Below, one piece after another: positions 23,367 through 35,264 of a stretch of DNA of 64,000 bases (the first letter of the stretch is position 1; each line of letters opens with the position of its first letter). The position numbers and the translations under genes are program-made. Below the pieces are notes generated by a model. It saw only the letters and a list, made by a program, of their open reading frames with translations, searched no databases and was not told the DNA's origin. Location of the stretch: the NCBI GenBank assembly GCA_009733575.1, contig ML769448.1, positions 1 through 64,000 on the forward strand, given 5' to 3'. The DNA comes from Gymnopus androsaceus JB14. Its lineage: Eukaryota > Basidiomycota > Agaricomycetes > Agaricales > Omphalotaceae.

Positions 23367-24220
23367 TAGTGTGTGGCTCGGGTCAGGTTGGGTGCTCAAA
23401 ATGCCAACCCGACCCGGACCCGGCATCAGACCCGTACCCGGTAGGTTGGGTATGGGTTTGATGCAGGGTCCGGGTTTCGGGTTTTCCGAGGTTGTACAAA
23501 CACTTTAAGTAACTATAAATACTATATATCATGACTTGTGTCATATTTATATAGTCAGAATGGATTGCAGCCCATGATGTCATTGCATTTTGAGCCAAAA
23601 TGCCATGACATCATGGCCTTCAGTGTGTATAAGCGCCCGTGAGTGTTTCTACAAGAGTTTTTGAATTAATTCAACAGGTAAATATATCTTGTAATGTACA
23701 TTATAAAATCTAGGCATTCTTGACCCTGGGTAGATCCGGGTATATTGCCGGGTCCTGGGTCTACAGAGATGGACCCGACCCGACCCGGCACAGCCACCCA
23801 ACCCGGAAACCCGGCATACTGTACTCTTCCGACCAAGTGTTCACAGGGTGTGACAAGTGACCTACCCTGTTCAGAAATCTAAGTGTTCACAGATCACAGT
23901 GACCTGTGACCAACCTGTGAACTGTTCACTGGGAGTGGATTCCGGTGGATTATCTGTACTTATTTCACAATATGATCTTCATTTTACCTTATTTGAAACT
24001 ATTTCTGGCTTGTTTGTGTGTAGACTGAGGAAAATTTGAGTTTTTTTTAAGTGTTTTTCAAACTTTTTAAAGATTTTTTTTGTTCTGGTTGTCACAGTGT
24101 TCACAACCCCAAGTGACCAGTGACACCCTTCTGTGAACTGTTCATTTTGGGCTGATGTGACGCGTGACTGAACACTTGGTCGGAAGAGTACAGTACCCGG
24201 CATACCCGAGCCACACACTA
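23367..24220. mobile_element. hAT-like MITE with ACCCGACC-rich interior
   Basis: The ends are inverted repeats TAGTGTGTGGCTCGGGT at 23367-23383 and the complement at 24204-24220. The perfect 8 bp target duplication TGTGGCAC (23359-23366, 24221-24228) is typical of hAT elements. Subterminal regions are packed with GGGTCGGGT/ACCCGACCC variants, as is common in hAT transposase-binding regions. No coding. A second MITE is nested at 23818-24194, leaving about 470 bp of original element. Confidence 0.9.
23818..24194. mobile_element. Nested MITE with 9 bp target duplication
   Basis: Inverted repeats start ACTGTACTCTTCCGACCAAG and extend for 26 bp. The 9 bp target duplication ACCCGGCAT lies at 23809-23817 and 24195-24203. 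It sits inside the hAT-like MITE. The interior is rich in GTTCACAG, CTGTGAAC and GTGACC words. The 9 bp duplication suggests MULE mobilisation. Confidence 0.9.
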
Positions 24221-24812
24221 TGTGGCACTAGCTACAAGGAAGGTTGGAATATTGCCTGAATGTTCAAAAGTCCAATATCTGACTGAACTAGGCATCGTTT
24301 TACAGCCTTTGATTTGACTCTACTGTTTGGAGACTTCATCAAAAGGATCACCGACTCCCATAATGCCTTATGAAAATTCTGAATACAGTAAATGGTGCAC
24401 ACACAGAAAGGTTGCAAATATCTGGGTTGAAAGATATCTTTTTGGATGCTATTTAAGTATATTTAAAATACACAATAAAAGAATAAATTTCATTTCACCA
24501 AGAAAATAGCTTGAATCTTAGTGTATTGGGCCCATATTTCACTAGGAGGAAACAAAATCTTTCAACTGGCCTTTCAGTACAGTCAAACCATAGACAGAAT
24601 TATTAACATTCAGATCTAAATTTAAGTATTTGAGATAAATATTACAATTTGTCATCTTTCAATGTAGGGGATATTAGTATGGAAATACAAAGTTTCAATC
24701 AAGACAAAGGGCCATGAGTGCTTCAAGGGCAAGATGCCACTGCATCAAGTATGTCAATAAACGGTGATTAAACGCAGTTGCAGAATTTAAGCTTCCTCCA
24801 TTGAGTCAGATT
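24221..24812. other. Gene-free AT-rich stretch
   Basis: Nothing recognisable on either strand apart from the hAT target duplicate at its left edge. Confidence 0.45.
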
Positions 24813-24961
24813 CATCAGCAAAACCTGGGTGATCCCACAGCATGGTCCCCCTCTGTACAGAACTGGACAGCTCTATGGCTTCTGTGGATTGTATTGGGGC
24901 TTCTGTACAGTGCTGTACAGCAACCCACAGCAATCCACAGTTCACCCAGGTTTTGCTGATG
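24813..24961. mobile_element. Foldback element, CATCAGCAAAACC family (copy B)
   Basis: Perfect 20 bp inverted repeats: CATCAGCAAAACCTGGGTGA at 24813-24832 and its complement at 24942-24961. The 109 bp interior is built from CTGTACAG, ACAGCTC and CCACAG words. It is clearly homologous along its length to 55615-55759. Seen as A|TC...CTGA|T it has Helitron-like ends and no target duplication. Confidence 0.85.
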
Positions 24962-25054
24962 TTCCACCTGGTCTGCAAACTCCAAGAAATGGGAACAACC
25001 TGGTCTTTAGGTTCGACCACAGCCAGCTCACTCTGTGTCAGTTTGTTAAGATAG

Positions 25055-25182
25055 TGACAATGGTATAAGGATTAAGGTAACCCAGATGGTACAGTGCATT
25101 TGCTAACTTTATCAGTCCTGACAATGGTATAAGAATTGAGGAACCCAGATGGTATGGTGCATTTGCTAACTTTATTAGTCCT
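25055..25182 (+). repeat. 64 bp tandem duplication
   Basis: Two copies of TGACAATGGTATAAG...GCATTTGCTAACTTTAT, starting at 25055 and 25119. Confidence 0.8.
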
Positions 25183-25463
25183 GACATGGATGCAGGAGGG
25201 TCTTGGGATATGGCATTTCTTGGCTTGACAGACAAGCCTACAAGATTCACAGTTCATCAATACTCTTGTCTAAATCCACCATCACTTTACTGATGACATG
25301 ACAATGGAAATTGGGAACCTTGACATGAAGAGTGGCAGGCTGGTTGAGAGAGGGTCTCTTTTGTCCAAAGAGTTAGTGTGCTCCAATGATTGTCCTTCAA
25401 TATCAAGTGCTTCGAGTAGACCCCCAACCATGATCCACTTGCTCCATTCCAGTGCTGTGAGTG

Positions 25464-26585
25464 GGATTATTCTGTTTGACAACCCCAGTTGTCGAACAAC
25501 AACCCCTTTCCCAAGGGGTTGTTGTTTATACTTATCCAGCAACCCCGTTGTTGTAGGCCGGTTCTCCTCCGGAAGCTAGCGGCTAATATCATGGCGATGG
25601 TTTGTCAAATTAATTTGGCCACTCCCTGTCCTTATAATGAGTGCCTAAGCACCAACTTTACATATTGATATTTTAAGTAGGGCTCTGCACTGCATCAGGA
25701 AAAATGGTCTGGGCCCAGGGCTGACTTTAGGTTGACCCACAATGACCTAAAGAGACTTAAGGGAACCTAAGGATACCTAGGTCTCCTAGGCCACCTAGGT
25801 TGCCTAGGATTTAGGGATAAACCTTGGGAATTTGAGGCAACCTGAGTAAACCTGAGTGAACCTGAGTAAACCTGAGCTAACCTGAGGAACCTGAGGAAAC
25901 CTGAGGTAGCCTAAGGTAGCCTGGGGTAGCCTGGAAGACCCAAGGTGACCAGGGTAGCCTAGGTTCCCTAGGTCATCATAGGTTTAACCCCTTTTTGCTG
26001 ATGTGTACCGTATACGGTTACGGCCGTACCCCATATCAATTTTAAGCTTGACGGTATGGTTACAGTATGGTGTTTTCTGTACCATATCACCATAAATCGC
26101 AATGTCAAGACCGAGAAAAAATCTTGTTGCCTAAGACGTTGCCTGAAATATCTTCATTAAGGAGATAATCATTCCTACTAACAGCAGCGAATAGATATAA
26201 TGAGTATTGGGGAAGCTGTACATATGCTGTATACATACGGCTCCTCCAAATCCTTCAACGGTACGGTTCTGTAACCGTGAATGCCGACCGTACAATCCGT
26301 AAATATGGCTACGACGCAGAGCCCTAGAGCCTCAGTGGGAAACGTCCTACAAACATCTTTTACACAGAGACGTGCCTGAAAAACTGATGCTATGTATTTC
26401 GGTCCCAAACTGAAATCACCAGACATGAATAAAATAAAACGATTATCACCGGCAGTGGCTCGGTCTTGATGGCAGAAGATCCGACCAACAACCCCTGATG
26501 TAAATTTTGTAAGGAAAGGGTTGTCAGATATTATCAAAAAGTATGGGGTTTTGTTGACAACCAGGGTTGTCAAACAGAATAATCC
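25464..26585. mobile_element. MITE of the GGATWATTCT family (copy 2)
   Basis: Inverted repeats GGATTATTCTGTTTGACAAC (22 bp in all) at both ends and a perfect 9 bp target duplication CTGTGAGTG (25455-25463, 26586-26594). It interrupts an exon of the minus-strand gene and holds a nested foldback element at 25693-26003. The interior near 26010-26310 repeats ACGGTTAC/GTACGGT words. Confidence 0.92.
25693..26003. mobile_element. Foldback element, CATCAGCAAAACC family (copy C)
   Basis: Left end CATCAGGAAAAATGG, right end CCCCTTTTTGCTGATG. The interior is dominated by CCTAGG, CCTGAGTAAA and CCTGAGG words. Nested inside MITE copy 2. Confidence 0.75.
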
Positions 26586-27400
26586 CTGTGAGTGAGCTTT
26601 CTATGAGAAGGTCATTCACTCCTGCCAAACAATGCTCAAGTTTCTGCAATATATGTTACTAGGAAAACAGAGCAGAAAAATTGTAGCACTTACCTGCTTC
26701 TTTCAAGTGGTAGATTGTATAGCGTGTGAACAATCCTGCTCATATTGCTGCTTGTGGAGTGCAGCTGCTGTTGTGGTCTCAAAACAATCTCCACTCTGGT
26801 GCACTTGAGGTAATTTCACAGTCTGCAAGTTTCACCCCTGTAGTATGTAATCCCACAACATTGCCTTGATTGCATCCAGAGACAGAGACAAACCTATATC
26901 ATCCCCTGCACCATCAAGGATTGGCTCTATTATACTGGTTACTACAGCCTAATTCCAAGCTGCTTGCCACCACCCTTCACCAAAATAGAGACAATATAGA
27001 TTATCATGGGTGGGTCCTGGTCCAGTCCCTGAGGTGAAGTCATTTGCAATTTCTGTGCTGACTGGAGAATATGTGTTGAATTTGCTGAGATGGGTTATAC
27101 CAGTCCAATCTGGAAAACAGCTATGACAGAGATCCTTGAAAGAGTATTAGCCAAAGTGGATTTGCCAGAGAACTTGAACTTACCTTCCAGGCTTTCTGCT
27201 TCAGCAATCAATCATGGGTCCTGCTACCCTCCTTATGTTTGCAAGGCCTATGGTTTGAGGTTGGTGAAGGGGTTGCAGGGGTTGCAGGAGTTGTCAATTG
27301 TGCACTTGTGAGTTGGGCTATTGTCTCCTTAATGACTCCAACAATGTCATGCACAGACAATGGAGATGGTGGCCATGGTTGTTTGATGTGTTATGCATTT

Positions 27401-29539
27401 GGATTATAAGTTCCTGTCAAGTCTGTGCAACCTGAGTGGAGCAAAAGTGAAGTTAGCATGAACTTGCTGAATCAATATTGGCTAATTTCAGTGTGGAAAA
27501 TTTCAGCAAAGTCCAGCAAAGATTTGGAGTGACTTGGCATATCCAATGAACACTTTGCAGTGATGAATGGGACTCAGTGAAGCTATTGGCAACACCCTCA
27601 GTGTGTTATGTGTCCCCAAAGCAAAGATAAGATAAGGAGTGGATAAGAATTTAGCAAGAATAGTGTTAACTGGGTCAAGTTAGTTGATTTTCAAGCTAGG
27701 GTCTAACTACAATATGTAACTACTTAAATAGTATGTAAAAAGACAATAAACAATATAAATGCAGGAAGCAAAACAAAAAGGAATAAAATCATAATGTAAA
27801 TCACTGATGTGAACAGAAAGCAACAAGTGAGCAAGTGAGCACATGACAAGTGAACATAGCAAACTAGCAAACAGTTGGTGACATAAAGTGAGCAAAAGCG
27901 AACCAGGAGTGAAGCATTTAACATTGGAAAACATGGTGAATAGTTTGCTGATGCAATGCATGCATAGTGAACAGTTCAGCAATGCAATACATCTTGGCAA
28001 AGTGTTGGAAAGATTGCTGGAGTATCCAGGATTGTCCCGCATGTATATAACAGTTCCTGACACTGAGGCTCAGGTGGTTGTATTTTTTTACATAGTCTTC
28101 TCTCAGAATCCTTACTTATTATACAGTTTTGAAACTAATTTATTTCATACCTACATGGTCCACTGCCTCAAATGTCCTGCAAAAATTTTTTTTTTTTTTT
28201 GAGTGCTGAAGTATTATGCTGAATGCATAGTTCCCTGATATGTTACACGTCACAATTTTCAAAACAGCCAAGTTCCTGGGGCCAGCATTATGGCTATGGG
28301 AGTTTATGGTCATATTGATACAGTACTGGGGAAAATGAGGATAGGACATCCTAAGGCATGACCTATCCTGACTCTCATCCTAACTTAACCTATTGTAAAT
28401 TCTCTGTGTGTAAGAGGCCAGCTCAGTCACTAGGATCATTGCAACTTTACGAGAACTGCAGCCTTAGGATAATGTTATAAGATACAAAGGTTGCAGTTAT
28501 GGCTGTATAAGTTACAGTGCTTTACAAATACCTCCCAGACCTCTTACAGTACAGTATGGGTATTCTTATAGGTTTATAGCTGTATTTATAGATGTACCTT
28601 ATTACTTGTTCATTTTTCAATGAAATTCTAGGAGTTCAGTGTTTAAAACCACAAGGTTTTGTTGAATAACAAGTGAGCTCAGTCAGTGGGTACAATCTCA
28701 ACAGAGGAGGGAACCGGACAGGGGATTGGAAAGGTGGGTGTTTGTAGTCTATCTACTCAGTATATATACTGTATGATTAACACATAAGGGTAATCCTAAG
28801 CTGGTGTGAAGCAGTCGAAGCAAATGACAGGTTATTCTCTAACAGGTTTGATAACAAAGGGTTAATCTCTCTAGTCTTTCAGTGTATTCACCAGAGATAT
28901 AACCAAAAGGTCTCCATTCATTAATATCATCAATCTGGACTGTTTATAAAACTCTTGTAATGACTATTTTCTTATGAAAGAAGTTGGAAAGAAGCTGCAT
29001 TTGTACTATGTAATAATGTACAAATGGAATGTTTGCTTGATGCTGGTGTCTAGTATGAATGTAGCAAAAATGTACCATATTTTCTGAGAAAATTCAAGTA
29101 TTTTTATGGGCTGTACAGTACCTGGTTACAGCTGTTTGTATGGTAAGTATATGATATACTACAGTACTGCACCCATAACCATAAATGGTATTGAAGATCC
29201 CTACACATGATAGTGTATATCTGTACCCATAAAGCTGTACTATATGGTTATGGCAAGGTTATGGTGGGGATCCCTAAGTATAAGGTCTTGGCATACATTA
29301 GTAGACTGTTCACCTCAAAAGGTTTAGTGACTTGTGCAACTGAGGTGTATAAGCTTGACTATCATAAATTCCCCCTTCTTCATATAAACCTTGTTCATTG
29401 CACTGCTTTAGTGTGTTCTGTCAAGTGCTTTCCTCTACAAGTTAACTGTAGTGTGAGGGAAATTTCAACATTAACTTTCAACAACCTCATTCCTTGCATT
29501 AATTAAGCCTTTCAGATTATCTCTAATTGAGGTGAACCA
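27401..29539. other. Gene-free stretch with short repeat words
   Basis: No supported gene. There are scattered GTGAGCAAGTGAACA-type words near 27825-27960 and TACAGTA/GGTTATGG words near 28480-28620 and 29100-29270, reminiscent of other word-rich elements but without clear ends. A poly-T/A run lies at 28187-28200. Confidence 0.45.
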
Positions 29540-29548
29540 TGATTGTTG

Positions 29549-30114
29549 GGATAATTCTACTGAACAACCCCCCTCTCAAAAAAGGAAATTTTTGCAAAAG
29601 CTAGTTTGGCAATCCCATCACACTTTTGTCACACTTTTTTGGGTGTGATTTTTTCAATCTTTTGTGTGTGTTTTTTCAAAATAAAAATAAAAGTCAGCTA
29701 CCACCTCATGCCTCACCTTACTTAAGTTGCAATACAACCAGCTCAGATTCCCAAATAGGGCTGGTGGCACTGTGGCAGTATCTGAAATATATGTTGGGTA
29801 AATACCCTTCCATTGGTTGTCTGGCTGCTCCGCACACCATATATAAAGTAGGTAGACATGAGTTATCAATCAATCATTCTTGCCCTGTTCTCAATGGTCA
29901 ATTCCCTCCTTGCTGAGGTTGTACCTGCTGACTGAGCTTGTCTGCCTCTTAACAGTATAAAGACTCCAGATTATCTCTGACCTTCACAAAAAAAAATTGA
30001 GTTCTGAGGCAAATTTATATGCTGTGACCTCAATGTGACTATGTGTGACCATATGTGACCTCAACTGGGTTGTTAATAAGACTTGAGCAAGGGGGTTGTT
30101 CAGTAGAATTATCC
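29549..30114. mobile_element. MITE of the GGATWATTCT family (copy 1)
   Basis: 24 bp perfect inverted repeats beginning GGATAATTCTACTGAACAAC and a perfect 9 bp target duplication TGATTGTTG (29540-29548, 30115-30123). No coding. Confidence 0.93.
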
Positions 30115-30123
30115 TGATTGTTG

Positions 30124-30714
30124 TTTGATTGGCTTTCAAGCCTAGCACAAATTTAACTTATTACCATTGTGCTGGAATGCTGCTCATAAGGATGATTTCT
30201 TCATTTCATTCTGGACTCATAACCTCCAGTCATACTCAAGCTGGTGAAGTTTGTTTGAGTACATTTCACAAGTATCTCAAGCCAGAAGATGTTTCATTCA
30301 ATGTGGCCCAAATTGTATAGAGCCAACACAGGATTCTAGTCACAATACTAGTCCTTTTAAATTTACTCACTAATATTCACAAAATAAAATAAGTATTACA
30401 AACATGATTATTATTGCATCAAGAGACTACTACTAGGGGACTATACAGTGCACATTACGTAACAACAACAACCTCAGGCAACACATACAGCACCCTAAGA
30501 GTAGTATCTCTTGCCATCATCATTATTGACATTGGTGCTAGCCAGTGCATGTGCACACACAGCACAATTAGCCATAACTACACCACTACTTGAACCTCAG
30601 GCTTGTAAAGGTATGATTTGCTTGTTGTGAGTTGGGAGAAGTTGACAATGTTCTAATTGTTTTCAGGAACCCTCTGAGATGAACTTAGCTGTGTAAATAT
30701 GCTCCTGATGGGTT
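30124..30714. other. Gene-free stretch left of large element
   Basis: No clear coding on either strand. If the element at 30721-44071 is removed, this sequence lies directly 3' of the NLR-type gene on the minus strand and could be its 3' flank. Confidence 0.4.
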
Positions 30715-30720
30715 TGAATG

Positions 30721-30745
30721 TATGGAAAGCCGGAAGGCCTCGCTC
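30721..30745 (+). repeat. Left inverted repeat of 13.35 kb element
   Basis: Identical over 25 bp to the reverse complement of 44047-44071; preceded by TGAATG at 30715-30720. Confidence 0.75.
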
Positions 30746-30988
30746 ACTCGGAACTGTCAAATGGCCTTAAGCGCGGTGATGGATCCATTTAAGGCAGTAG
30801 GACCTCAGGTACCTCGGTTTACATAATTACATCGCTTACTTGTTGGTTGATAGAAATCACATGTCTCCATAGCGTACGCCGAAATCGCCATTCAGGTTCT
30901 AAACAATTAGCTTCAAGTTTTAAGTTCTGCATGTACATAACTTATGTAGAAGTGAATTTGGATACAAGAGTTTAATTTTCGTCATTAG

Positions 30989-32850
30989 CTACTCTTCGCT
31001 TCCCTCCGAGTCATTATCATCAGAGTTGTTGCTTTCCTCATCAGATGAGAAATGGACAATTCCATCAGCCAAGTCACTATCCTCAATATTTGGACCAAGA
31101 CCTCCTTGAGCGCCACCCATGTACCCACTTTCTTCATCATACAAAAGGCTTTGCAAATCTTCAACTTCTAGCCCAATGTTGACATTCAATGCTCCTTCAA
31201 CTTCCTTTACAAATTCCTCCCTGTCATCCTGGAAGCCTCCCAGCTGGAAGGTCGGTAGTAGAGGAGCATTAGTTTCAAACTTGTGAAGAAGTTCTTCATA
31301 GACATTCCAAACATTATGCCGGGTGACCACAGGACTGCCAATTTGTTGATACCATTGTGTGATCCAATAATTGAACTGGGGTGGTACAAGGTCAAACACA
31401 GGATGATCTGGAGGTGCATAGAGCTTCTCTGTCTGCTGAATATATTCAGCATTTGGATCAATGGTAACCTATCATGAAATTAAATAAATAATGGGACTAA
31501 AATATCATTGAACTGCTTGCCTTGAAATTGAGGGCCTGATAATCTTCAGGATGCTCATCAATATCATCAGGGGGACCATGAGGAAGGTTTTTGTTTTTCT
31601 GGGCACGTCGCTTGGTTGAATTCATGAGATCCATGTAATCATCAAGCTCAGCCTGAACCATGGAATGACTACCATTTGAACACATTACTGGGAACAGTGG
31701 TTAGTGAAGTTCCAACATCAAACAAAGAGCAAAATTGAACACTAACTATTTTAGTGGGTTCTGACAGCTATAATTAACACTGGGGTTGGAAAGGATTTCC
31801 TCTATCCCTTCCATAAAGTTGCGGCGGAGGTTTGACCAAGCAATTTCTGGTGGCAAATTATTTTTCTCTTTCATGTATCTATGTTGTAATGTGCCCACAA
31901 GGTCCGGGTCGAGGCTTTGTCTGATGAATGAATGTCCCTTGGCAATGCAGAAGTTTTCAGCTCCAGGATCACTTTGGATGACCAGTGGAATGTCTATATA
32001 TCATCAGTTCAGGGTACACTGTGCTCTAAGGGAGTTGAATTCAGAACACTCACATCCATCCTTTTTAATGCAGTCCAAGTAGTACCGAAAAATAAGCCGT
32101 GGGTTTGAATTTGTCCACCAAACACGTAACCACTTGAACTTTCCGGTGAATGGATCCAGTCCTTTTCATACCATCAAATATAAGGGACTATATGTGCATG
32201 GAAAATTTTACCTGTGTGAAGTGCCAGGCCATGAATTTTCAGCTTGTCATGCTGATCTATGCAGTATAGATCATTGACACCAGCAGCCCAAAACCTTCTA
32301 CGCTTGAGGTGTCGACGAACCCGTTTCTTTACCAGATCAGGTTCATAGTGGTGCATATAATTAATGATAACCCTCCTAGGCTTTGTTAGTCCAAAAAAAA
32401 ATTAACCAACATTGCAGGCAGCAATTTTCCTTACCTTGTGACTTCTTTCCCTCGCTGACGAAAGATCTTTTTGATACGGCCATAGCCTGCACTAGGATAC
32501 CGTTGACGTAGATCTATCATGTCGGGAATTATATCCTCCACCGTATAACCTAGGCTTATTAGGCTGCTTATTTACCTGAACATTGATTGTAAGTCTACCT
32601 GCTGATCTAGACCTAATTAGTCCCAGGTCATTTCTGTATTGTCGGAACTTCTTGATTCCTTAAGTTGAATGTAAGATCGGGCATATATGCTGTAAATGAA
32701 AGATTACATGCGCTAGTCCATATTTCTCTTGATCAAAGAGATTTTTGTCTTTCAACTTCTGTAGGATCTGGATATCATCCAGTTCCCGATTCCAATATTT
32801 ACGGATATGGGGTTCAAGCTCAGGCAAAGGTGCTGCTCCACAAGTAATTT
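30989..32850 (-). pseudogene. DDE integrase-core (rve-like) gene, basidiomycete family
   Basis: A retroviral-integrase-fold DDE protein of a family common in Agaricomycetes; a role as transposase of the surrounding element is an inference. N to C on the minus strand: PELEPHIRKYWNRELDDIQI (about 32835), KKFRQYRNDLGLIRSRSAG (32655), an HTH-like LRQRYPSAGYGRIKKIFRQR (32505), LKRRRFWAAGVNDLYCIDQH (first Asp, about 32265), LDPFTGKFKWLRVWWTNSNP (32160), IPLVIQSDPGAENF (second Asp, 31990), NLPPEIAWSNLRRNF (likely Glu, 31860), LPHGPPDDIDEHPEDYQALN (31590), YAPPDHPVFDLVPPQFNYW (31400), and an acidic tail ending EGSEE at 30989. Several introns have good ends. Two one-base indels within the segment expected to read VFKWVFIPWLQAEL (about 31660) show decay. 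An intact copy should exist elsewhere. Confidence 0.72.
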
Positions 32851-32989
32851 TTCCTTGAAGATAAGTACTTGGGACTCACGGTTAGGTTTGTTTTTCCCTA
32901 TAGACAGACAAGATAAACGGACTATGTACGCCCTTCAAGCCAGTTGGGATGCTGTATTTATATTTTCTCGACCACAGCTGTGTTATCTG

Positions 32990-33594
32990 GCACGAAACCC
33001 CCTCAAGCCTCGAGGCAGCATTACATGGCCTCATGTAATCAAAATCATGATTGTCAAAGATATTTTCAAACCAGTTATTAGCAATCTCACCATCTGATTC
33101 TGATTAATGCAGCCTCGAAATAGCCTCATGCAAGATCTTGCAGGTTCATTTAACTACGCTGTCTTTTAGCATCTGAACTCTGAATACACTCTCATATGAA
33201 TTGATGCCTTGATTTAAAATTCACAAAACCTTGTAAAAATTTTAAGGTAGATCTACACCATTAAAGAAAGAAGCTTTGCGCAACATCAAGCATGAATTTT
33301 TCTGATTCATTGGAGTACTGCCTCATGCAATATCATGATAATCAGCCTCGAGTCTGCATTGCGCAATCTCAAATCCGGCTCGGTGATCACTGATCAGGCT
33401 GAATACAGCCTCAAAACTAATTGATGCAACCTTAAGGCATGATGTAATCTTTCAAATGAGTCTTGAACTAGGACTCTCGGTCAGCCTCAAATGACCTCAA
33501 AGATGTTGAAACAATCCTTACAGGAGATCTCGGGGAGCCTAAATATAGCCTTGTCCTGCCTCATACAGCCTGCAGTCTCGAGGTGGGTTTGTGC
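32990..33594. repeat. GCCTCR-word foldback element
   Basis: Ends GCACGAAACCCCCTC (32990) and, inverted, GCACAAACCCACCTC (33594). In between, GCCTCA, GCCTCG and CCTCGAG words recur a dozen or so times in one or both orientations. It lies between the divergent DDE and alpha-kinase genes. No target duplication was found. Confidence 0.55.
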
Positions 33595-34475
33595 ACTCAA
33601 GTCATAATTTTATGTATTTCAGTATATATACCAAGTGTGCCAACCTCAGACGTATCAGTTCAGTCTTGTTCACTTTCAAATTTTTTTCTGACCTCATGAA
33701 TATTGTACCATTTACCTCTGACCATACAGCTCAGCAGGACTTTTACTGTCAGCGGAGTTCCTGTAACAAGCTAGTGCATGCTGGTGAGGAAAAAGGATTT
33801 TTCAAAAATCACGATGGCCGCTGGAAAGAAGTATGTGGATACTGCAAGCTGCATTATGACAAGAAGGGTAAGACCATTATTGAAACCACATCCCAAAGTA
33901 AGAGACTTCAATGGACTTCATTTTTTGCCTCTCTCTTACTTATGTTCAACTTTAATATTCACTCTATTTAGTTAATCGGCAAATGTTACCACCAGCCTCC
34001 TCCGTCTGTGCACCGTCAACCAGATCCAAAGCGGATTGCACAAAGTGTGAATGCTGCTCAGCGACATGGTAAACACTTATTTCTTGAATGATAGATTTAG
34101 ATTACTAAGTTGACATTTTGTGTTTTAGATGCCCCAAAGCATGCAACAAAGGCAACACCTTTGCCAGTGAGCAGTCAAGGTACCAGAAACTATCTTTATT
34201 TTGCTCAATTCTACTTAATGCTGATATGGACTGTAGGCCCCAAAATCAATATTCATGCTTCAGGGTATATATGCAGCAGCAGCAGTCTTCAAATAATGTT
34301 CCTCAGTTCATCCCACGTCCCCGAGCCACTGGCTACACTGCTGCCCATGATCAGCATCAAGCTCAAACAGAGCTGTGGCGATCGAAAGCTTATGCACCAA
34401 GTGGAGAAATTGTTAGTGTGAATATCGGAGTTGCATATCTTCCAACTGGAAAGCTTAAGGAAGTGGTTCTTCCTG

Positions 34476-34625
34476 CATCAGGAAAACCTGGGTGGTCTCC
34501 AGAGATCTCCAGAGCAGCCTGTAGCTTCTGGAGCAGCTGGAGCAAGGTTAACTATTCCAGAGACCATATAAACCTCTGGACTCTGGAGACCTCTGGAGAC
34601 CTCTGGAGACCTCCAGAGAGCTATT
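34476..34625. repeat. Half foldback element, CTCCAGAG type (copy D, left half)
   Basis: Starts CATCAGGAAAACCTGGGTGG and is made of CTCCAGAG, CTCTGGAG and CTGGAGC words, but has no matching right end nearby. It sits just after the exon ending KEVVLP in the alpha-kinase gene. The right half may be 35160-35264. Confidence 0.65.
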
Positions 34626-35159
34626 CAATCAAGTTTCCATGTCATGTAACCATGCATTAATAATAGAAATTTTATATTCATCATTTTTATGTACTGTGAC
34701 AATATTTAGGTGCACTGCAGCAATTATTATTATGTAGTAGTAATAAGTGGCAAGTACTGGACGAGTCTTCTGTTTTTCCCCTCCCAATGTTTCCATAGTG
34801 CTCTTCTCAATATCTGCCTCCATTGCCCAAACCCTTCTGCATTTCTGGAAATCACCTCTAAAAAGCAACGTTATGTGAAAGTGAAACTTACAGTGAAAGG
34901 ATAGAACGTTGCAACAGTGGGAGAAGGGGGAAAAAAATACAAGTTCATCTTCTTCAAAAGTTGAAAGCCCATGCATTTTATATCACTTCCTGATAGTTTA
35001 CAGCATTGTTGATGACACGAGGAGTTGCTGACAGCAACCATCATTATGTTGAGGGCACTCGAGGCCATCATTTTTGGTGCTACTCTGGCTGACAGCCAGA
35101 CTAGCTCCAAAAAAGGAAAGTCCGATCATTCTCAAAGTACCATCAATCGGCAACTACAG

Positions 35160-35264
35160 CTTTGTTCTCTCCAGCATCTCCAGAGTTCTCCAGAGCTCTC
35201 TGGAGACTTATTCAATTCTCTGGATGCTCCAGCAGCTCCAGCAAAAATACGGGTTTTGCTGATG
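35160..35264. repeat. Half foldback element, CTCCAGAG type (copy D, right half)
   Basis: CTCCAGAG and GCTCCAG words, ending GGGTTTTGCTGATG at 35264. Between the halves (34626-35159) lies sequence with coding character (SKKQRYVKVKLTVKG, ADSQTSSKKGKSDHSQ). Either one element captured it or these are two truncated copies in introns. Confidence 0.6.

Larger units (their letters stand above)
25260..27400 (-). pseudogene. Unknown repeated-type basidiomycete gene, decayed
   Basis: Not assigned to a family. Minus-strand exons read, N to C: LSVHDIVGVIKETIAQLTS (about 27350-27300), NHRPCKHKEGSRTHD, an intron near 27180-27110, LSKFNTYSPVSTEIANDFTS and GPGPTHDNLYCLYFGEGWW (about 27090-26990), LSLDAIKAMLWDYILQG, an intron near 26690-26645, then LEHCLAGVNDLLIESSLTAL continuing after a MITE into EWSKWIMVGGLLEALDIEGQ and LSTSLPLFMSRFPISIVMSS. 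Stops at WN*AVV (TAG), QG*NLQ (TGA), HD*LLK (TGA) and TT*KKQ (TGA) show it is dead. Removing the MITE at 25464-26585 with one target copy restores the frame across SSLTALEW. Confidence 0.6.

Noticed and set aside
27888..28202. Plus-strand gene of 104 codons
   Set aside because: No start context, introns or family pattern, and it ends in a poly-Phe run from a T homopolymer.
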